Shown here in pieces: positions 51,633 to 61,545 of a stretch of 63,431 bases of DNA (positions are counted from its first letter, which is position 1; each line of letters starts with the position of its first letter). Where the stretch lies: the NCBI GenBank assembly GCA_964593455.1, contig CAZQHK010000029.1, positions 1-63,431 of the forward strand, given 5' to 3'. The position numbers and the translations under genes are program-made. Below the pieces are notes generated by a model, which did not search any database, was not told the origin of the DNA, and was given only the letters and a program-made list of their open reading frames with translations. The stretch comes from CAZQHK01 sp964593455 (GTDB lineage: Bacteria; Muiribacteriota; CAYSPT01).

Positions 51633-52331
51633 ATGAAGGTCAAGCAATTCCGTTATGCCCGGGACAACCTCGGATATCTGGTTTACAACGAGCGGTTTGC
51701 CATGGCTATAGATGGGGGCGCCGACGGTCCGATGCTCGCCTTCGCCTCCGGTTGTGGATTAACTCTTCGCTTTGTGACCAACACTCACTCCCATGCTGAT
51801 CACACGGTAGGCAACCGATGCCTGTTGGCAGAAACTGGAGCGGTCTACCTGGACCGCAACGCCCTGCTGAAGACCGGAAAAATAGAGATGGAGGGGGAGA
51901 CGATGGAAGTGATCAACACACCGGGACACTCACGGGATTCGGTAAGTTTTTACACCGGCGAAGTTTTGATCGCGGGCGACACGCTTTTCAACGGTACCGT
52001 GGGAAACTGTTTTTCAGGTGATATGGAGGCGTTTCTTCATTCGTTGAAAAAACTTCTGGCACTGCCGGTTGATACCGTGGTCTACGCCGGGCATGACTAT
52101 GTCAAAGAATCCATGGCGGTGGCCAAATCCATAGAACCGGATAATCCACATATAGACGAGTTTCTGTGCCGTTACGACCACGGTCTCGTTCGTTCCACGC
52201 TGGCAGAAGAATTGAGGGTAAATCCGTATATCCGTTTCAACGATGAGAAGATAATTACCGTGCTCGTGCAGCGCGGTTTACCGGTGGCAACAGAATTTCA
52301 ACGATGGAAATCCATCATGTCTCTCGGGTGA
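51633..52331 (+). CDS. MBL-fold hydrolase, glyoxalase II-like
   Basis: A 232-residue metallohydrolase. The metal motif is THSHADHTVGN (HxHxDH), followed by NTPGHSRDSVSFY (third-site histidine), LIAGDTLFNGTVGN (bridging aspartate) and VVYAGHDYVKESM (last histidine). This order and the GHDY motif are those of hydroxyacylglutathione-hydrolase-like proteins. ATG 51633 lies 36 bp after the previous stop with AAAGG upstream; a longer frame exists but overlaps the preceding gene. The thioester substrate is not known. Confidence 0.9.
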   Translation: MKVKQFRYARDNLGYLVYNERFAMAIDGGADGPMLAFASGCGLTLRFVTNTHSHADHTVGNRCLLAETGAVYLDRNALLKTGKIEMEGETMEVINTPGHSRDSVSFYTGEVLIAGDTLFNGTVGNCFSGDMEAFLHSLKKLLALPVDTVVYAGHDYVKESMAVAKSIEPDNPHIDEFLCRYDHGLVRSTLAEELRVNPYIRFNDEKIITVLVQRGLPVATEFQRWKSIMSLG

Positions 52332-52368
52332 CCGCCGAGTGGAAGAATAATCGGAATTACGTGTTCAT

Positions 52369-54498
52369 ATGAGTACTGCTCAACAGGAAGATGACCGGGA
52401 AAGACCGGCAACAGAGAGATGGACGGAGTTGGCTATATCTCCCTGGCTGCTGAAAGTCGGGTTGCTCCTTTTCGGGCTGGGTTTGATCGTCTTTCTGGAG
52501 TTGGCATTTCAAGCAGCCCGGTACGGCGGCTCTGCCGACTTGTTCATTCCCCGAACTACCTGGACCGGAGAAAAAGTATTTACCCGTAATTTCCGGGCCG
52601 CGCACCGGTATCATAACTACGACTTCAATCTTTCCCGGTACCTGCATCCCGTAGGGGCACAAGCGACCTGGGGAATGGAGACCCAGGAAGAATTTAAATC
52701 CGAAAAAACACCCGGCACCCTGAGGGTCTTGCTCATCGGATCGTCCAGTGTGAGAGGGTTTCCCCTGGGAAAGGCGTTTTCTTTCGGGAAAATATTCGAA
52801 ATTATGCTTCAGAAATCAGCGCCGAAACATGTCATCGAGGTAATCAACCCCGCTATCGATGCCATGAGCAGTACCATGGTTCGCCAGATGTTTGAAGAAT
52901 CACTGCTTTGTAATCCGGACATGGTGGTGTTTTACCTCGGGCACAACGAGTTTTATGGTGTAGGTGGCGCGGCCTCCACTAAATTGCCCGGTCTGGACGG
53001 ATGGCCGGGAAAAATATTTTCGTTTATTCAGCATTTGAAGCTCTACCGGTTACTCCAGAAGGGATACCGGAAAATGGCGGACAAGGTTCCTTTTTCCGGT
53101 GGTTCCGAACCTGGAGAGGACAGAAACTTGTTGAAGAAAATGGTAGACCTGGACAATGTGCTGCCGGAGGGTTCGCGTACCGGTGAGGCAGTGGCCAGGT
53201 TCCGGAAAAACTTGGCGTCTATGGTTGAACAGGCGCTGGAGCAAAAGGTCAACGTCGTGTTGATGACTGTAGATTCCAGGCTTCGTGATATGCCGCCATT
53301 GCGAAGCCAGCCGTTGTCTGAACTCCCCGATAGTCAGAGAGAACGGGTGGAGGGCCTGATCGATGATGGGCGGCGGTTATACGAGAGCGGTCATCTTGAA
53401 GGGGCAGAGGAAACTTTTCGCGAGGCTTGCCGGGCGGCTCCGGCGGCTGCCGACGTACACTTTCTTTTGGGACAAACGCTGCTCGAAGCGAACCGTGTCA
53501 GTGAGGGCAAGAAAGAACTGCGTTTAAGTCGTGACCTGGATCGTATGCCTTTCAGAGCTTCATCGAAGATCGATTCCTCTATCAGGTCGGTAGCCGAGAG
53601 TTTTACCAACGATGAAAAATTCAATTTTGTTGATATAGAACATCTGTTTACGGAACTGGCCCGGGACGGGGTAGCGGGGAGAGACATCTTTCTAGAGCAC
53701 GTGCACTTCACGTTTCACGGCCGGTATATCATGGCCCTGGCTTTGCAGGATACGGTGATGAAATCAACGTTACGGGAGCGCTTTACCATGGTCCCGGAAC
53801 TCATCCCGCGTGAACGGGAGTTCTATGAACAAACCCTGGGATTTGGCGTTCTGGAGAAGATGTTCGAGAGCGGTTACGCGCTGAACATATTTGAAAAATA
53901 CCCTTTTAAGGGCCGGCCTGATATAGAGCGTATACGTGATCGGGAAGAGCTTCTTTTTCGGTCCCTGCAAGATCGGCTCAACGCGGTCGAGAAAAACATT
54001 TATGACGGTATGGATCGTAAACTAACCAAATTTAGCGATATCAGGTGGTTCACCCTGGTGGGTATAGGGCTCATGTGGAACGATTGGGGTGTGCCGGATA
54101 ACGCCCTGACCGCCTGGCGGAAACTGATCCGTGAGTTCCCTCGTTTATGGATTCCATACAACCTGATAGGCAGGATACATATGGCTGGAAACCGCCCGGC
54201 GAAAGCGATTGATCTGTTGAAACAAGCGATATTTCTACACGATCAATACGGCTGGGATGATACCGTATTCGAGGGACATCCCCGAAGAATCTTGTTTGCC
54301 ATGGAAGAATCCTGTTTCGAAATAGCCCGGGGACTGGCTATGATGGGCGAGCGGGATAGCGCCCTGTCATGGCTCAAGGAGGCTGATCGCCGGGGATTCA
54401 ACCGTTGGCAGGTCGCAGTCACCGGTATGATAGGACGGTTTATTTCCACTAGTGAACAGGAATTACGGGGTTTGGTGAAGCAGGCTTCGTTTCCCTGA
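52369..54498 (+). CDS. Membrane-anchored SGNH hydrolase-like protein with TPR
   Basis: A 709-residue protein. A cytoplasmic N-terminus is followed by one helix (WLLKVGLLLFGLGLIVFLELAF). The SGNH/GDSL-type esterase core begins with LLIGSSSVRGFPLG (block I serine), continues with FYLGHNEFYG (block III, GHNE in place of GxND), and ends with EHVHFTFHGRYIMA (block V histidine). TPR units are inserted in it (LEGAEETFREACRAAP, ANRVSEGKKELRLSRD), and more follow in the C-terminal third. It may remove or transfer acyl groups from cell-surface glycans, which is inference from the fold. The last 50 bp overlap the convergent metallopeptidase gene. Confidence 0.8.
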   Translation: MSTAQQEDDRERPATERWTELAISPWLLKVGLLLFGLGLIVFLELAFQAARYGGSADLFIPRTTWTGEKVFTRNFRAAHRYHNYDFNLSRYLHPVGAQATWGMETQEEFKSEKTPGTLRVLLIGSSSVRGFPLGKAFSFGKIFEIMLQKSAPKHVIEVINPAIDAMSSTMVRQMFEESLLCNPDMVVFYLGHNEFYGVGGAASTKLPGLDGWPGKIFSFIQHLKLYRLLQKGYRKMADKVPFSGGSEPGEDRNLLKKMVDLDNVLPEGSRTGEAVARFRKNLASMVEQALEQKVNVVLMTVDSRLRDMPPLRSQPLSELPDSQRERVEGLIDDGRRLYESGHLEGAEETFREACRAAPAAADVHFLLGQTLLEANRVSEGKKELRLSRDLDRMPFRASSKIDSSIRSVAESFTNDEKFNFVDIEHLFTELARDGVAGRDIFLEHVHFTFHGRYIMALALQDTVMKSTLRERFTMVPELIPREREFYEQTLGFGVLEKMFESGYALNIFEKYPFKGRPDIERIRDREELLFRSLQDRLNAVEKNIYDGMDRKLTKFSDIRWFTLVGIGLMWNDWGVPDNALTAWRKLIREFPRLWIPYNLIGRIHMAGNRPAKAIDLLKQAIFLHDQYGWDDTVFEGHPRRILFAMEESCFEIARGLAMMGERDSALSWLKEADRRGFNRWQVAVTGMIGRFISTSEQELRGLVKQASFP

Positions 54499-56680
54499 AT
54501 CGGACAGGCAAACCCTCCGTCTTCTTCCAGGCCAGCTGGGCATAGCGGGCGGATGTAGCGGCGGCCGTTAAGACCACTAACAGGAGGCTGCCGATCAGAC
54601 CAGTGGAATTGCCGGTGATATATCCCGAAATCCCGGCGGCAGGTACCAGAATTCCTACTTTCCCCACCCCGAAATGCCAGCCTCCCAACAAAGAATCGGC
54701 CAAGAAAAACAACGAAGTTAAAACCCCCCAACCGAAAGAAAATAGATCTTCCGGTTCTTTTATAGACAGTATAAATAATCCCAATAACCATACGGATATG
54801 GTGGCAACCGGGTCCAGGTAGCGGCCGATGAGAAACAGGGTCATCAAGAGCGTGATCACCAGGCCGCTTTTAACGTTTCCCCACGACTTTTGCAGATAGC
54901 TACGGATCATTTTAAAAAAGACCGCCATCAGAATGCAGCTTTTGAACGCGGCATACAGCAAACCGTGCAGCCCTTGTAGAACGGAGAGATGCATTTGTGG
55001 ATTGAGTTTGAGTGCCTTGAATACGGCCAGGACGGCAGCGGTAATTATTACCAGGCTGGCCCCGGTCAGTAGTCCTTTCAGCATATACTTAATTTTCAGG
55101 GAAGGAAACGAGAACGGTTTGAAAAACACCACCGCCACCGCGAACAAGAGGAGATAGTTGGACCACTGGCAAAGAATCGCCGCCAGCCCGGGAGATAACC
55201 AGTCCCTGGGCAGGACAAAACCCTGTCCATACTCAAGGCCGATTCCCCAGATAGTCCGGTTGATCTGGATGAGAGTAACAGCGGCCAGTGAGCCGATAAC
55301 GAGTGCGTGCCTGGAGGTCAATGAAGAGATCATTTTCGAACTGAGGTTGATGCTGTGTTGGTAACGTCGGTCGGCGATGATCAAAAAAATCAACAGTGGA
55401 GCCGTCCACAGGAAACCCATAAGGGAGATCGAGCGTTTTTCGGGCACATCGGCTCCTGAAGTCGGTGAGACCGAAAATTCAGGTTGTTTCGTCTTGCGAG
55501 CTTCCGGCTCTGTTTCCAGTTTTTTTAACTCGAGTGTCGATCGCAGCTCAGTCGCGCGGTTGTTATCGGTCACTCGAGAGAGCTTTCGTAGAGCAATCCG
55601 GTACTTGCTGTAGGCTTTACGTATATCACCCTGCCGCCGGGCCAGATCCCCGGCCAGTTCATAGCACCTGGCCCAAAGCTCCATCAAATGATCTCCAGGA
55701 ATATCCTTTGCTTCGTCCCAGGACAGGTAACGAGCCGCCAATACCAGGTCCTCCCTATTTATGGCGGCTTGGACCTCATCGGCCAGTGATTCGGGTGTCA
55801 ACGAGGCAAAGACGTTCTTGGCCTTGAACGACTCGCGCCAGCGGGATTCGAACTCATGAAACGGGACCCTGAACTCGTTCCAGAAAGCTTCGTACAGCAA
55901 CTCTCCCCGAGCCATTCGGCGGCTGAACCGTACGTGGGCATCGGGTCCGAGCCACCGGCACAAAAACTCGATTCTGGAGAACGCGGGCAGATAATCCCGC
56001 TGTTGGGATATGATCTGGTTGAGTTCATTGGCGGCCGGCATCCGTGGAGATTTCCAGAGGTGTAAATTGCGGTAATGTGTGGAACTTGAAAAAAGACTGG
56101 TCATATATTCGGCGGTGCCTTCGTCGTACCAGGCCGGGAATGAAACGGGATAGCCCACGTTGATCAGGGTATCGAAATTGAACACGTGGGTGAGCTCGTG
56201 AATAAGCAGATCGGCGTTTTCAACGTAGTCTTCGGTGATCTTGACCTGCCACAGATCGAAACAACCGAGTTTGCCTTCAATAGGCGGCACGATGTCTATG
56301 TGTAACCGCGGGGTTAGGCGCTTGAAGTTGGTTTCCAGGAAAGGAGTTATCTCGTTCAACTGTTTCTTGAATACGGATATTGCTTCGGGAGAAACAGCCC
56401 GCGTGTTCCAACGGAGCTTGATTGGCCCTATCCGTTCCGTGTCCAACGAGTTCTCCCACTCGATCATGTTCAGGACTTCGGCCAGATCACCGTCGGAAAA
56501 AAAGTATTTAGGGGTTCGCTCCCCGCAATGCCGGGCTACCCCTGATAACCCGAAAAATTTGCCGCTCCAGGCACCCAGGGGATAAAAAATAACTGACAAG
56601 GTGATATACGAAACTGCGATGGATAACCAGAGCATGATATGCCTTATACGGGACTGCCGCTGCTGCTTTGCTTTTGCCAT
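54449..56680 (-). CDS. Peptidase MA-like metalloprotease fused to a multi-helix membrane domain
   Basis: A 743-residue protein. After one N-terminal helix (IMLWLSIAVSYITLSVIFYPL), residues about 90-300 form a gluzincin domain with zinc motif HELTH and the third ligand in WYDEGTAEYM, as in the peptidase MA family. A helical TPR-like segment follows (ARYLSWDEAKDIPGDHLMELW), and the last 320 residues contain about nine hydrophobic helices. The catalytic domain would be periplasmic. ATG 56680 is preferred over an upstream TTG-type start because the latter adds a non-conserved stretch. The 3' end overlaps the opposite SGNH gene by 50 bp. Confidence 0.82.
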   Translation of the reverse strand: MAKAKQQRQSRIRHIMLWLSIAVSYITLSVIFYPLGAWSGKFFGLSGVARHCGERTPKYFFSDGDLAEVLNMIEWENSLDTERIGPIKLRWNTRAVSPEAISVFKKQLNEITPFLETNFKRLTPRLHIDIVPPIEGKLGCFDLWQVKITEDYVENADLLIHELTHVFNFDTLINVGYPVSFPAWYDEGTAEYMTSLFSSSTHYRNLHLWKSPRMPAANELNQIISQQRDYLPAFSRIEFLCRWLGPDAHVRFSRRMARGELLYEAFWNEFRVPFHEFESRWRESFKAKNVFASLTPESLADEVQAAINREDLVLAARYLSWDEAKDIPGDHLMELWARCYELAGDLARRQGDIRKAYSKYRIALRKLSRVTDNNRATELRSTLELKKLETEPEARKTKQPEFSVSPTSGADVPEKRSISLMGFLWTAPLLIFLIIADRRYQHSINLSSKMISSLTSRHALVIGSLAAVTLIQINRTIWGIGLEYGQGFVLPRDWLSPGLAAILCQWSNYLLLFAVAVVFFKPFSFPSLKIKYMLKGLLTGASLVIITAAVLAVFKALKLNPQMHLSVLQGLHGLLYAAFKSCILMAVFFKMIRSYLQKSWGNVKSGLVITLLMTLFLIGRYLDPVATISVWLLGLFILSIKEPEDLFSFGWGVLTSLFFLADSLLGGWHFGVGKVGILVPAAGISGYITGNSTGLIGSLLLVVLTAAATSARYAQLAWKKTEGLPVRFRETKPASPNPVIPVH

Positions 56681-56828
56681 GTTCCTGATTTTACCGGACA
56701 ACCACGGGAGCGTCAATAACGGTGGTATCGTTTTAAAGGCTTGATCTTGACTGTCTCGGCACGACATGGTTAGTATACTGTTGAACGACTAGATTCCAAT
56801 CCGGTGCTGAATACGGAGTTTGACTTTC

Positions 56829-59153
56829 ATGAGTGGTAAACGGTTGCGGATAACGGGGATCGTACAGGGAGTGGGGTTCCGGCCTTTCATCTACCGGCTG
56901 GCCCGTGAGTACGCCTTGCAAGGCGAGGTGTGGAACTCTGCCGCCGGCGTGGATGTCATCCTGCAGGGGGGCAGCCGGCAGATCGAGCTGTTTATCGCCG
57001 ATCTTCCCTTGAAACAGCCTCCTCAGGCCGATATCCGTTCTATTGATGTCGAGGCTGTGAACGGTCTCGTCTACCATGACTTCAGTATCAGGAAAAGTGA
57101 GCATCACGCCGGCCGGGGTGCGCTGGCTCCTCCGGACCTGGCTACCTGCGCCGACTGCCAGCGGGAACTGGCTGATCCCGGGGACAGGCGCTACCGGTAC
57201 CCGTTTACCAATTGTGTCAACTGTGGTCCACGTTTCACCATTATCAAGTCTCTGCCCTATGACCGGCCGGCCACTACCATGTCCGATTTTATTTTTTGTA
57301 AGGAGTGTTCGGCCGAGTATGAAGATCCGGGTGCCCGCCGCTTCCACGCTCAACCGAATGCCTGTCCGGTGTGCGGTCCCGAGGTTTATTTGACGGTTGG
57401 AAACGGAACAGTAGTTTCTGGTGAAAAAGCGATGAAAGACGCAACGGCGGTTCTCGCGGACGGTGGAATCCTGGCGGTCAAGAGTCTGGGGGGATATCAC
57501 CTGGCTTGTGATGCCTCCTCGGGAAAAGCCGTTTCTCGCCTGCGGAAAGCCAAAGAACGGCCGGGAAAACCCTTTGCTGTTATGGCAGGCAGTATTGATA
57601 GTCTGCTAAATGTTGTCCGCCTGCGGGGAGACGAGAAAAAACTTCTTCTCTCCTCGCAAGCTCCAATTGTGCTGGTTGAAAAGAAAGATCCGAACGGGAG
57701 TCTTCCAGGCATCTGTTCAGCCGTGGCGCCCGGAAGAAGCCGGCTCGGCGTGTTTCTCCCCTATACGCCACTGCATCGTCTTTTGTTCGATGACTCGGGT
57801 ATTCCGTTCATGGTCATGACTTCCGGTAACAGAAAAGATGAACCGATATCCGTTTCACCGGCGGAAGCGGAACATAATCTGTCCGGGGTGGCCGACGTAT
57901 TTTTGCACCACGACCGGCCGATTCACTGCCGGTGTGACGACTCGGTCACGGTAGTGCTTAACCGGGGACCGATAGTATTCCGGCGGGCCAGGGGGTATGT
58001 GCCCCGCTCAATTAAGATTCCGTCTTGCCGAAAACCGGTCCTGGCTATGGGAGGAGATTTGAAAAGCTCGTTTTGCCTGGCGGCGGGCACACAGGCGTTT
58101 GTCAGCCAGTACCTGGGGGATATGGAAGAAGAGGGCGTCCAGGAGTTGTTTCGGGTACAGGTTGCACATTTCATGGACCTGTGCCGAATAGAACCGGCGG
58201 CGGTTATTCACGATCTTCATCCGGGCTACTTTACCACCCGTCTGGCTTCCGAGCTGGCCGGCACAATGGGGGGACTGCCCCTGGTAGCGGTTCAGCACCA
58301 TCAGGCCCACGTAGCTGCGGTCATGGCTGAACATGGATTGGAGGGACCGGTTATCGGTTTGGCTTTTGACGGTGCCGGATATGGTCTCGATGGAACGGTC
58401 TGGGGCGGTGAGGTCCTGGTGGCCGGAAGGGCCTCGTTCAGGAGGGTAGGACACCTGCGTCCAGTTGTGCAGCCTGGTGGAGATGTTGCTTCCCGGGAAT
58501 GCTGGCGGATGGCTTTGAGTTATGTGATGGACGCCTTTGGCGGCGAAATGCCCGAAGACCTGCAGCAGATCATTTCACTCGGCGTTGAACGGGAGATGGT
58601 AGAAGTAGTGAGACGGATGGTGCTGGCCGGTTTCAACTCGCCGTTCACATCTTCATGCGGCCGCCTGTTCGACGCCGTAGCTGGCCTGACTGGAGTGTGT
58701 TCCCGCCAGACTTATGAAGGGGAAGCGGCGTGTCTACTGGAAGCGGCGGTTTGTGGAGAGATTTTGTCTGTGGGTGAAACGTATCCGATCACGCTGCAAG
58801 AGGATTACGGGAAGGTTGTGCTTGACACCAGGCCCATGATACGGGCTATAGTGAATGATTTGCGGGCCGGTAAGGTTTCCTCGGAGATTGCCCGCTCGTT
58901 TCACCGGTACCTGGTGGCGGCGGCGGTTATACTTTGCGAACGGATACGGGAAATGACCGGGATTAACCGGGTGGTACTCTCCGGTGGAGTGTTTCAAAAC
59001 TTGCTGCTGGCGCGGACATTGCCGGATGGCCTGGAGCAGAACGGGTTTACCGTCTATCTCCATGGGACACTGCCGCCGAATGACGGCTGTATCTCGCTCG
59101 GACAGGTATTGGTGGCCGCCAATACGGCGGTTCTTTGTGGATTGCGAGGCTAG
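56829..59153 (+). CDS. hypF: Hydrogenase maturation carbamoyltransferase HypF
   Basis: A 774-residue enzyme, of family length, that makes the thiocarbamoyl group used as cyanide precursor for [NiFe]-hydrogenase. Domains in order: acylphosphatase-like (GIVQGVGFRPFIYRLA), two zinc fingers (CADCQ...CVNC and CKECS...CPVC), a YrdC domain (LAVKSLGGYHLACDAS, KERPGKPFAVM), and the Kae1-like carbamoyltransferase domain (VIHDLHPGYF, VQHHQAHVAAVMAEH, LAFDGAGYG, VLSGGVFQN). All key motifs are intact. GGAG lies about 10 nt before ATG 56829. It is the first gene of a hypFCDE operon; no hydrogenase structural gene is in the window. Confidence 0.97.
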   Translation: MSGKRLRITGIVQGVGFRPFIYRLAREYALQGEVWNSAAGVDVILQGGSRQIELFIADLPLKQPPQADIRSIDVEAVNGLVYHDFSIRKSEHHAGRGALAPPDLATCADCQRELADPGDRRYRYPFTNCVNCGPRFTIIKSLPYDRPATTMSDFIFCKECSAEYEDPGARRFHAQPNACPVCGPEVYLTVGNGTVVSGEKAMKDATAVLADGGILAVKSLGGYHLACDASSGKAVSRLRKAKERPGKPFAVMAGSIDSLLNVVRLRGDEKKLLLSSQAPIVLVEKKDPNGSLPGICSAVAPGRSRLGVFLPYTPLHRLLFDDSGIPFMVMTSGNRKDEPISVSPAEAEHNLSGVADVFLHHDRPIHCRCDDSVTVVLNRGPIVFRRARGYVPRSIKIPSCRKPVLAMGGDLKSSFCLAAGTQAFVSQYLGDMEEEGVQELFRVQVAHFMDLCRIEPAAVIHDLHPGYFTTRLASELAGTMGGLPLVAVQHHQAHVAAVMAEHGLEGPVIGLAFDGAGYGLDGTVWGGEVLVAGRASFRRVGHLRPVVQPGGDVASRECWRMALSYVMDAFGGEMPEDLQQIISLGVEREMVEVVRRMVLAGFNSPFTSSCGRLFDAVAGLTGVCSRQTYEGEAACLLEAAVCGEILSVGETYPITLQEDYGKVVLDTRPMIRAIVNDLRAGKVSSEIARSFHRYLVAAAVILCERIREMTGINRVVLSGGVFQNLLLARTLPDGLEQNGFTVYLHGTLPPNDGCISLGQVLVAANTAVLCGLRG

Positions 59154-59208
59154 CCTGGTAGTGCTTTTCACTTGAGCGTAGGCAGAACGACAGAAAGAAG
59201 GCTTGACA

Positions 59209-59439
59209 ATGTGTCTGGCTGTACCAGTGAAAGTGTTGAAAATCGACGGAAAAACGGCAGAGATAGAGCTCGGTGGTGTCAAACGCCAGGCGAGGCTCGA
59301 TATGCTGGATGACGTAATAGTGGGAGACTATGTAATTCTTCATGCCGGTTTCGCTATCCAGAAGCTCGATGAGCAGGACGCTCTGGAAACTCTCGAGATT
59401 TGGAGGGAGATCATTGAAACTTCTGAACGGCTTCCGTGA
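59209..59439 (+). CDS. hypC: Hydrogenase assembly chaperone HypC
   Basis: A 76-residue chaperone, normal length, with the obligatory N-terminal MCLAVP whose cysteine holds the iron during Fe(CN)2CO assembly with HypD. Family segments GGVKRQARLDML and VGDYVILHAGFAIQKLDEQDA are present. ATG 59209 is fixed by the need for Met-Cys at the N-terminus. The end overlaps the hypD start by 26 bp. Confidence 0.97.
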   Translation: MCLAVPVKVLKIDGKTAEIELGGVKRQARLDMLDDVIVGDYVILHAGFAIQKLDEQDALETLEIWREIIETSERLP

Positions 59440-60523
59440 CCGGCGGGTAGTGAAGCATTTTCTTAATCGAATTGAAGGACTGTCATGCGGCCGGTGCGTG
59501 AGGGTCATGGAAGTGTGTGGAACGCACACCATGGCATTTAGCCGGAGCGGGGTACGGAGTATGGTTCACGACAGCGTTGATCTACTCTCCGGTCCCGGCT
59601 GTCCGGTCTGCGTCACCAGCCAGGCCGACTGCGACGCTGTGATAGACCTGGCTGCCCGCGAAGACGTTATCGTGGCGACCTTCGGCGACATGATCAGAGT
59701 GCCGGGAAGCCGTGGCAGCCTGGCTGAAGCGAGAGCTCTGGGCGGCAGGGTGCAGGTCGTCTACTCTCCCATGGATGCCCTGGAGCTGGCGGTTCGTCAT
59801 CCCCAACGAACGGTGGTTTTTGTGGGAGTTGGTTTTGAGACGACGGCGCCTGGCATCGCCGCAACCATCAAAACCGCGGCCGAGTGCGGGATTAAAAATT
59901 TCCTGGTTTACATGGCCTTGAAACGGATCAAGCCGGCCATGGAATTACTGGCAGCTTTGCCGCACCTGTCCGTTGATGCTTTTCTCTGTCCCGGCCACGT
60001 CAGCGTCATAACCGGTGTGGAACCTTATCTTGCCCTGGCTTCCGAGTTCAAACGGCCTTGTGTCATTACCGGATTCGAGCCGACCGATCTGGTGGAAGGT
60101 CTATCCATGATCCTGGCACAGATCAGTGAGGGACGTTCGGAAGTAGAGATTCAGTACCGGCGGGCGGTTAAACCCGAAGGCAACCCGGCTGCTCTCAGTC
60201 TCCTGGACGAGGTTTTTGTTCCGGTAGACGCGGTATGGCGTGGTGTCGGTTCCATCGGGGAATCGGGATATGCGCTCAGTGAGCGGTATCGATCCATGGA
60301 TGCAGTGGAAAAGATGGACATCGAGATCGGCTCGGTAGAAGAACCGCCGGGGTGCCGTTGCGGGGAGGTGCTGACGGGTGCGGTACGTCCGGCTGACTGT
60401 CCACAGTTCGGAATGGCTTGCACGCCAATGCAACCGATAGGTCCGTGCATGGTATCTTCCGAGGGATCATGCGCCGCTTATTTTCTGTACGGTGAGGAAA
60501 GGATCTCGGTGGACCGGCCATGA
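59414..60523 (+). CDS. hypD: Hydrogenase maturation protein HypD
   Basis: A 369-residue iron-sulfur protein that scaffolds assembly of the Fe(CN)2CO unit with HypC. Visible motifs are EVCGTHTMA, SGPGCPVCVT, the C-terminal cluster region CRCGEVLTGAVRPADCPQFG with CTPMQPIGPCMVSSEG. The start is TTG 59414: GGAGGGAG lies a few nucleotides before it, and the resulting length fits the family, while the next ATG would remove the conserved N-terminal FLNRI region. The end is ATGA-coupled to hypE. Confidence 0.96.
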   Translation: MKLLNGFRDRRVVKHFLNRIEGLSCGRCVRVMEVCGTHTMAFSRSGVRSMVHDSVDLLSGPGCPVCVTSQADCDAVIDLAAREDVIVATFGDMIRVPGSRGSLAEARALGGRVQVVYSPMDALELAVRHPQRTVVFVGVGFETTAPGIAATIKTAAECGIKNFLVYMALKRIKPAMELLAALPHLSVDAFLCPGHVSVITGVEPYLALASEFKRPCVITGFEPTDLVEGLSMILAQISEGRSEVEIQYRRAVKPEGNPAALSLLDEVFVPVDAVWRGVGSIGESGYALSERYRSMDAVEKMDIEIGSVEEPPGCRCGEVLTGAVRPADCPQFGMACTPMQPIGPCMVSSEGSCAAYFLYGEERISVDRP

Positions 60524-61545
60524 ACATTATTACTATGGCTCACGGGAGCGGCGGAAGTCTTACGGGGAAACTGATAAAAGATATCGCCTTGAAACATTTC
60601 AAACACCCGACGCTCCAGGAACTTCGAGACCAGGCTCTGGTGGACATGCCCACTGGCAGAATCGGGTTTACAACCGATTCATACGTTATCAGGCCGCTCT
60701 TTTTCCCGGGGGGAAATATCGGTAAGCTGTCGGTTTGCGGTACCGTAAACGATTTGGCTGTAGGCGGTGTTGTTCCCTATTTCATAACTCTGGCTGCGGT
60801 CCTTGAGGAAGGGCTTCCTATTGACGATCTCGACCGTGTCGTCGGGTCCGCTGCCGCCGCTGCCGAGGAAGCCGGCGTGAGTATTGTGGCCGGGGACACC
60901 AAGGTGGTGGAACGGGGTCGCGGTGACGGCATATATCTTACCACCGCCGGTATAGGAAACCTTCCCGCCGGCCGCGAACTGGGGCCGGGATCTGCCCGAC
61001 CCGGGGACTATGTGATGGTCAACGGATATCTGGGAGATCATTCCGTGGCGATACTGGCTGCCAGGGGAGATCTTGGGATCAAGGTAAATGTCATCAGCGA
61101 TTGCGCGCCGCTCAATTCGCTGGTGGAAACCATGCTGGAAGTGGTAACTGAGCGGGGAGATTGTCCCGTACCGGTCAGGTGTATGCGGGACTTGACCAGG
61201 GGGGGGCTGTCCACCACGCTCTGTGAGCTGGTCTCCGGGCAGGATTATGGCCTTGAAATTGAGGAAAGCAAGCTCCCGGTCCGGGAGGCTGTTGCCGGGG
61301 TGTGCGAGATACTTGGACTCGATCCTCTCTACCTGGCAAACGAGGGAAAACTGGTGGCTTTCGTGGCCCCGGATGAAGCGGAGATCGTACTTGAAAAGGC
61401 GCGATCGCACCGGTACGGCCGCGAGGCGGCGATAATCGGCCGGGTGGTTGAAGATCATCCGGGACGGGTACGGCTTCTTACCCGCTCAGGCGGCCGGCGG
61501 GAGCTGGCACCTTTGACCGGTAGTCATCTGCCGCGTATATGTTAG
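60520..61545 (+). CDS. hypE: Hydrogenase maturation protein HypE
   Basis: A 341-residue protein of the PurM/AIR-synthetase fold that dehydrates the thiocarboxamide made by HypF to thiocyanate, the cyanide donor. It shows MAHGSGGSLTGKLI, FTTDSYVI with the ATP-binding aspartate, VCGTVNDLAVGG, RDLTRGGLSTTL, and the C-terminal PRIC whose last cysteine carries the cyano group. The start overlaps hypD by 4 bp. The TAG stop is also the first three bases of the inverted repeat element that follows. Confidence 0.97.
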   Translation: MNIITMAHGSGGSLTGKLIKDIALKHFKHPTLQELRDQALVDMPTGRIGFTTDSYVIRPLFFPGGNIGKLSVCGTVNDLAVGGVVPYFITLAAVLEEGLPIDDLDRVVGSAAAAAEEAGVSIVAGDTKVVERGRGDGIYLTTAGIGNLPAGRELGPGSARPGDYVMVNGYLGDHSVAILAARGDLGIKVNVISDCAPLNSLVETMLEVVTERGDCPVPVRCMRDLTRGGLSTTLCELVSGQDYGLEIEESKLPVREAVAGVCEILGLDPLYLANEGKLVAFVAPDEAEIVLEKARSHRYGREAAIIGRVVEDHPGRVRLLTRSGGRRELAPLTGSHLPRIC

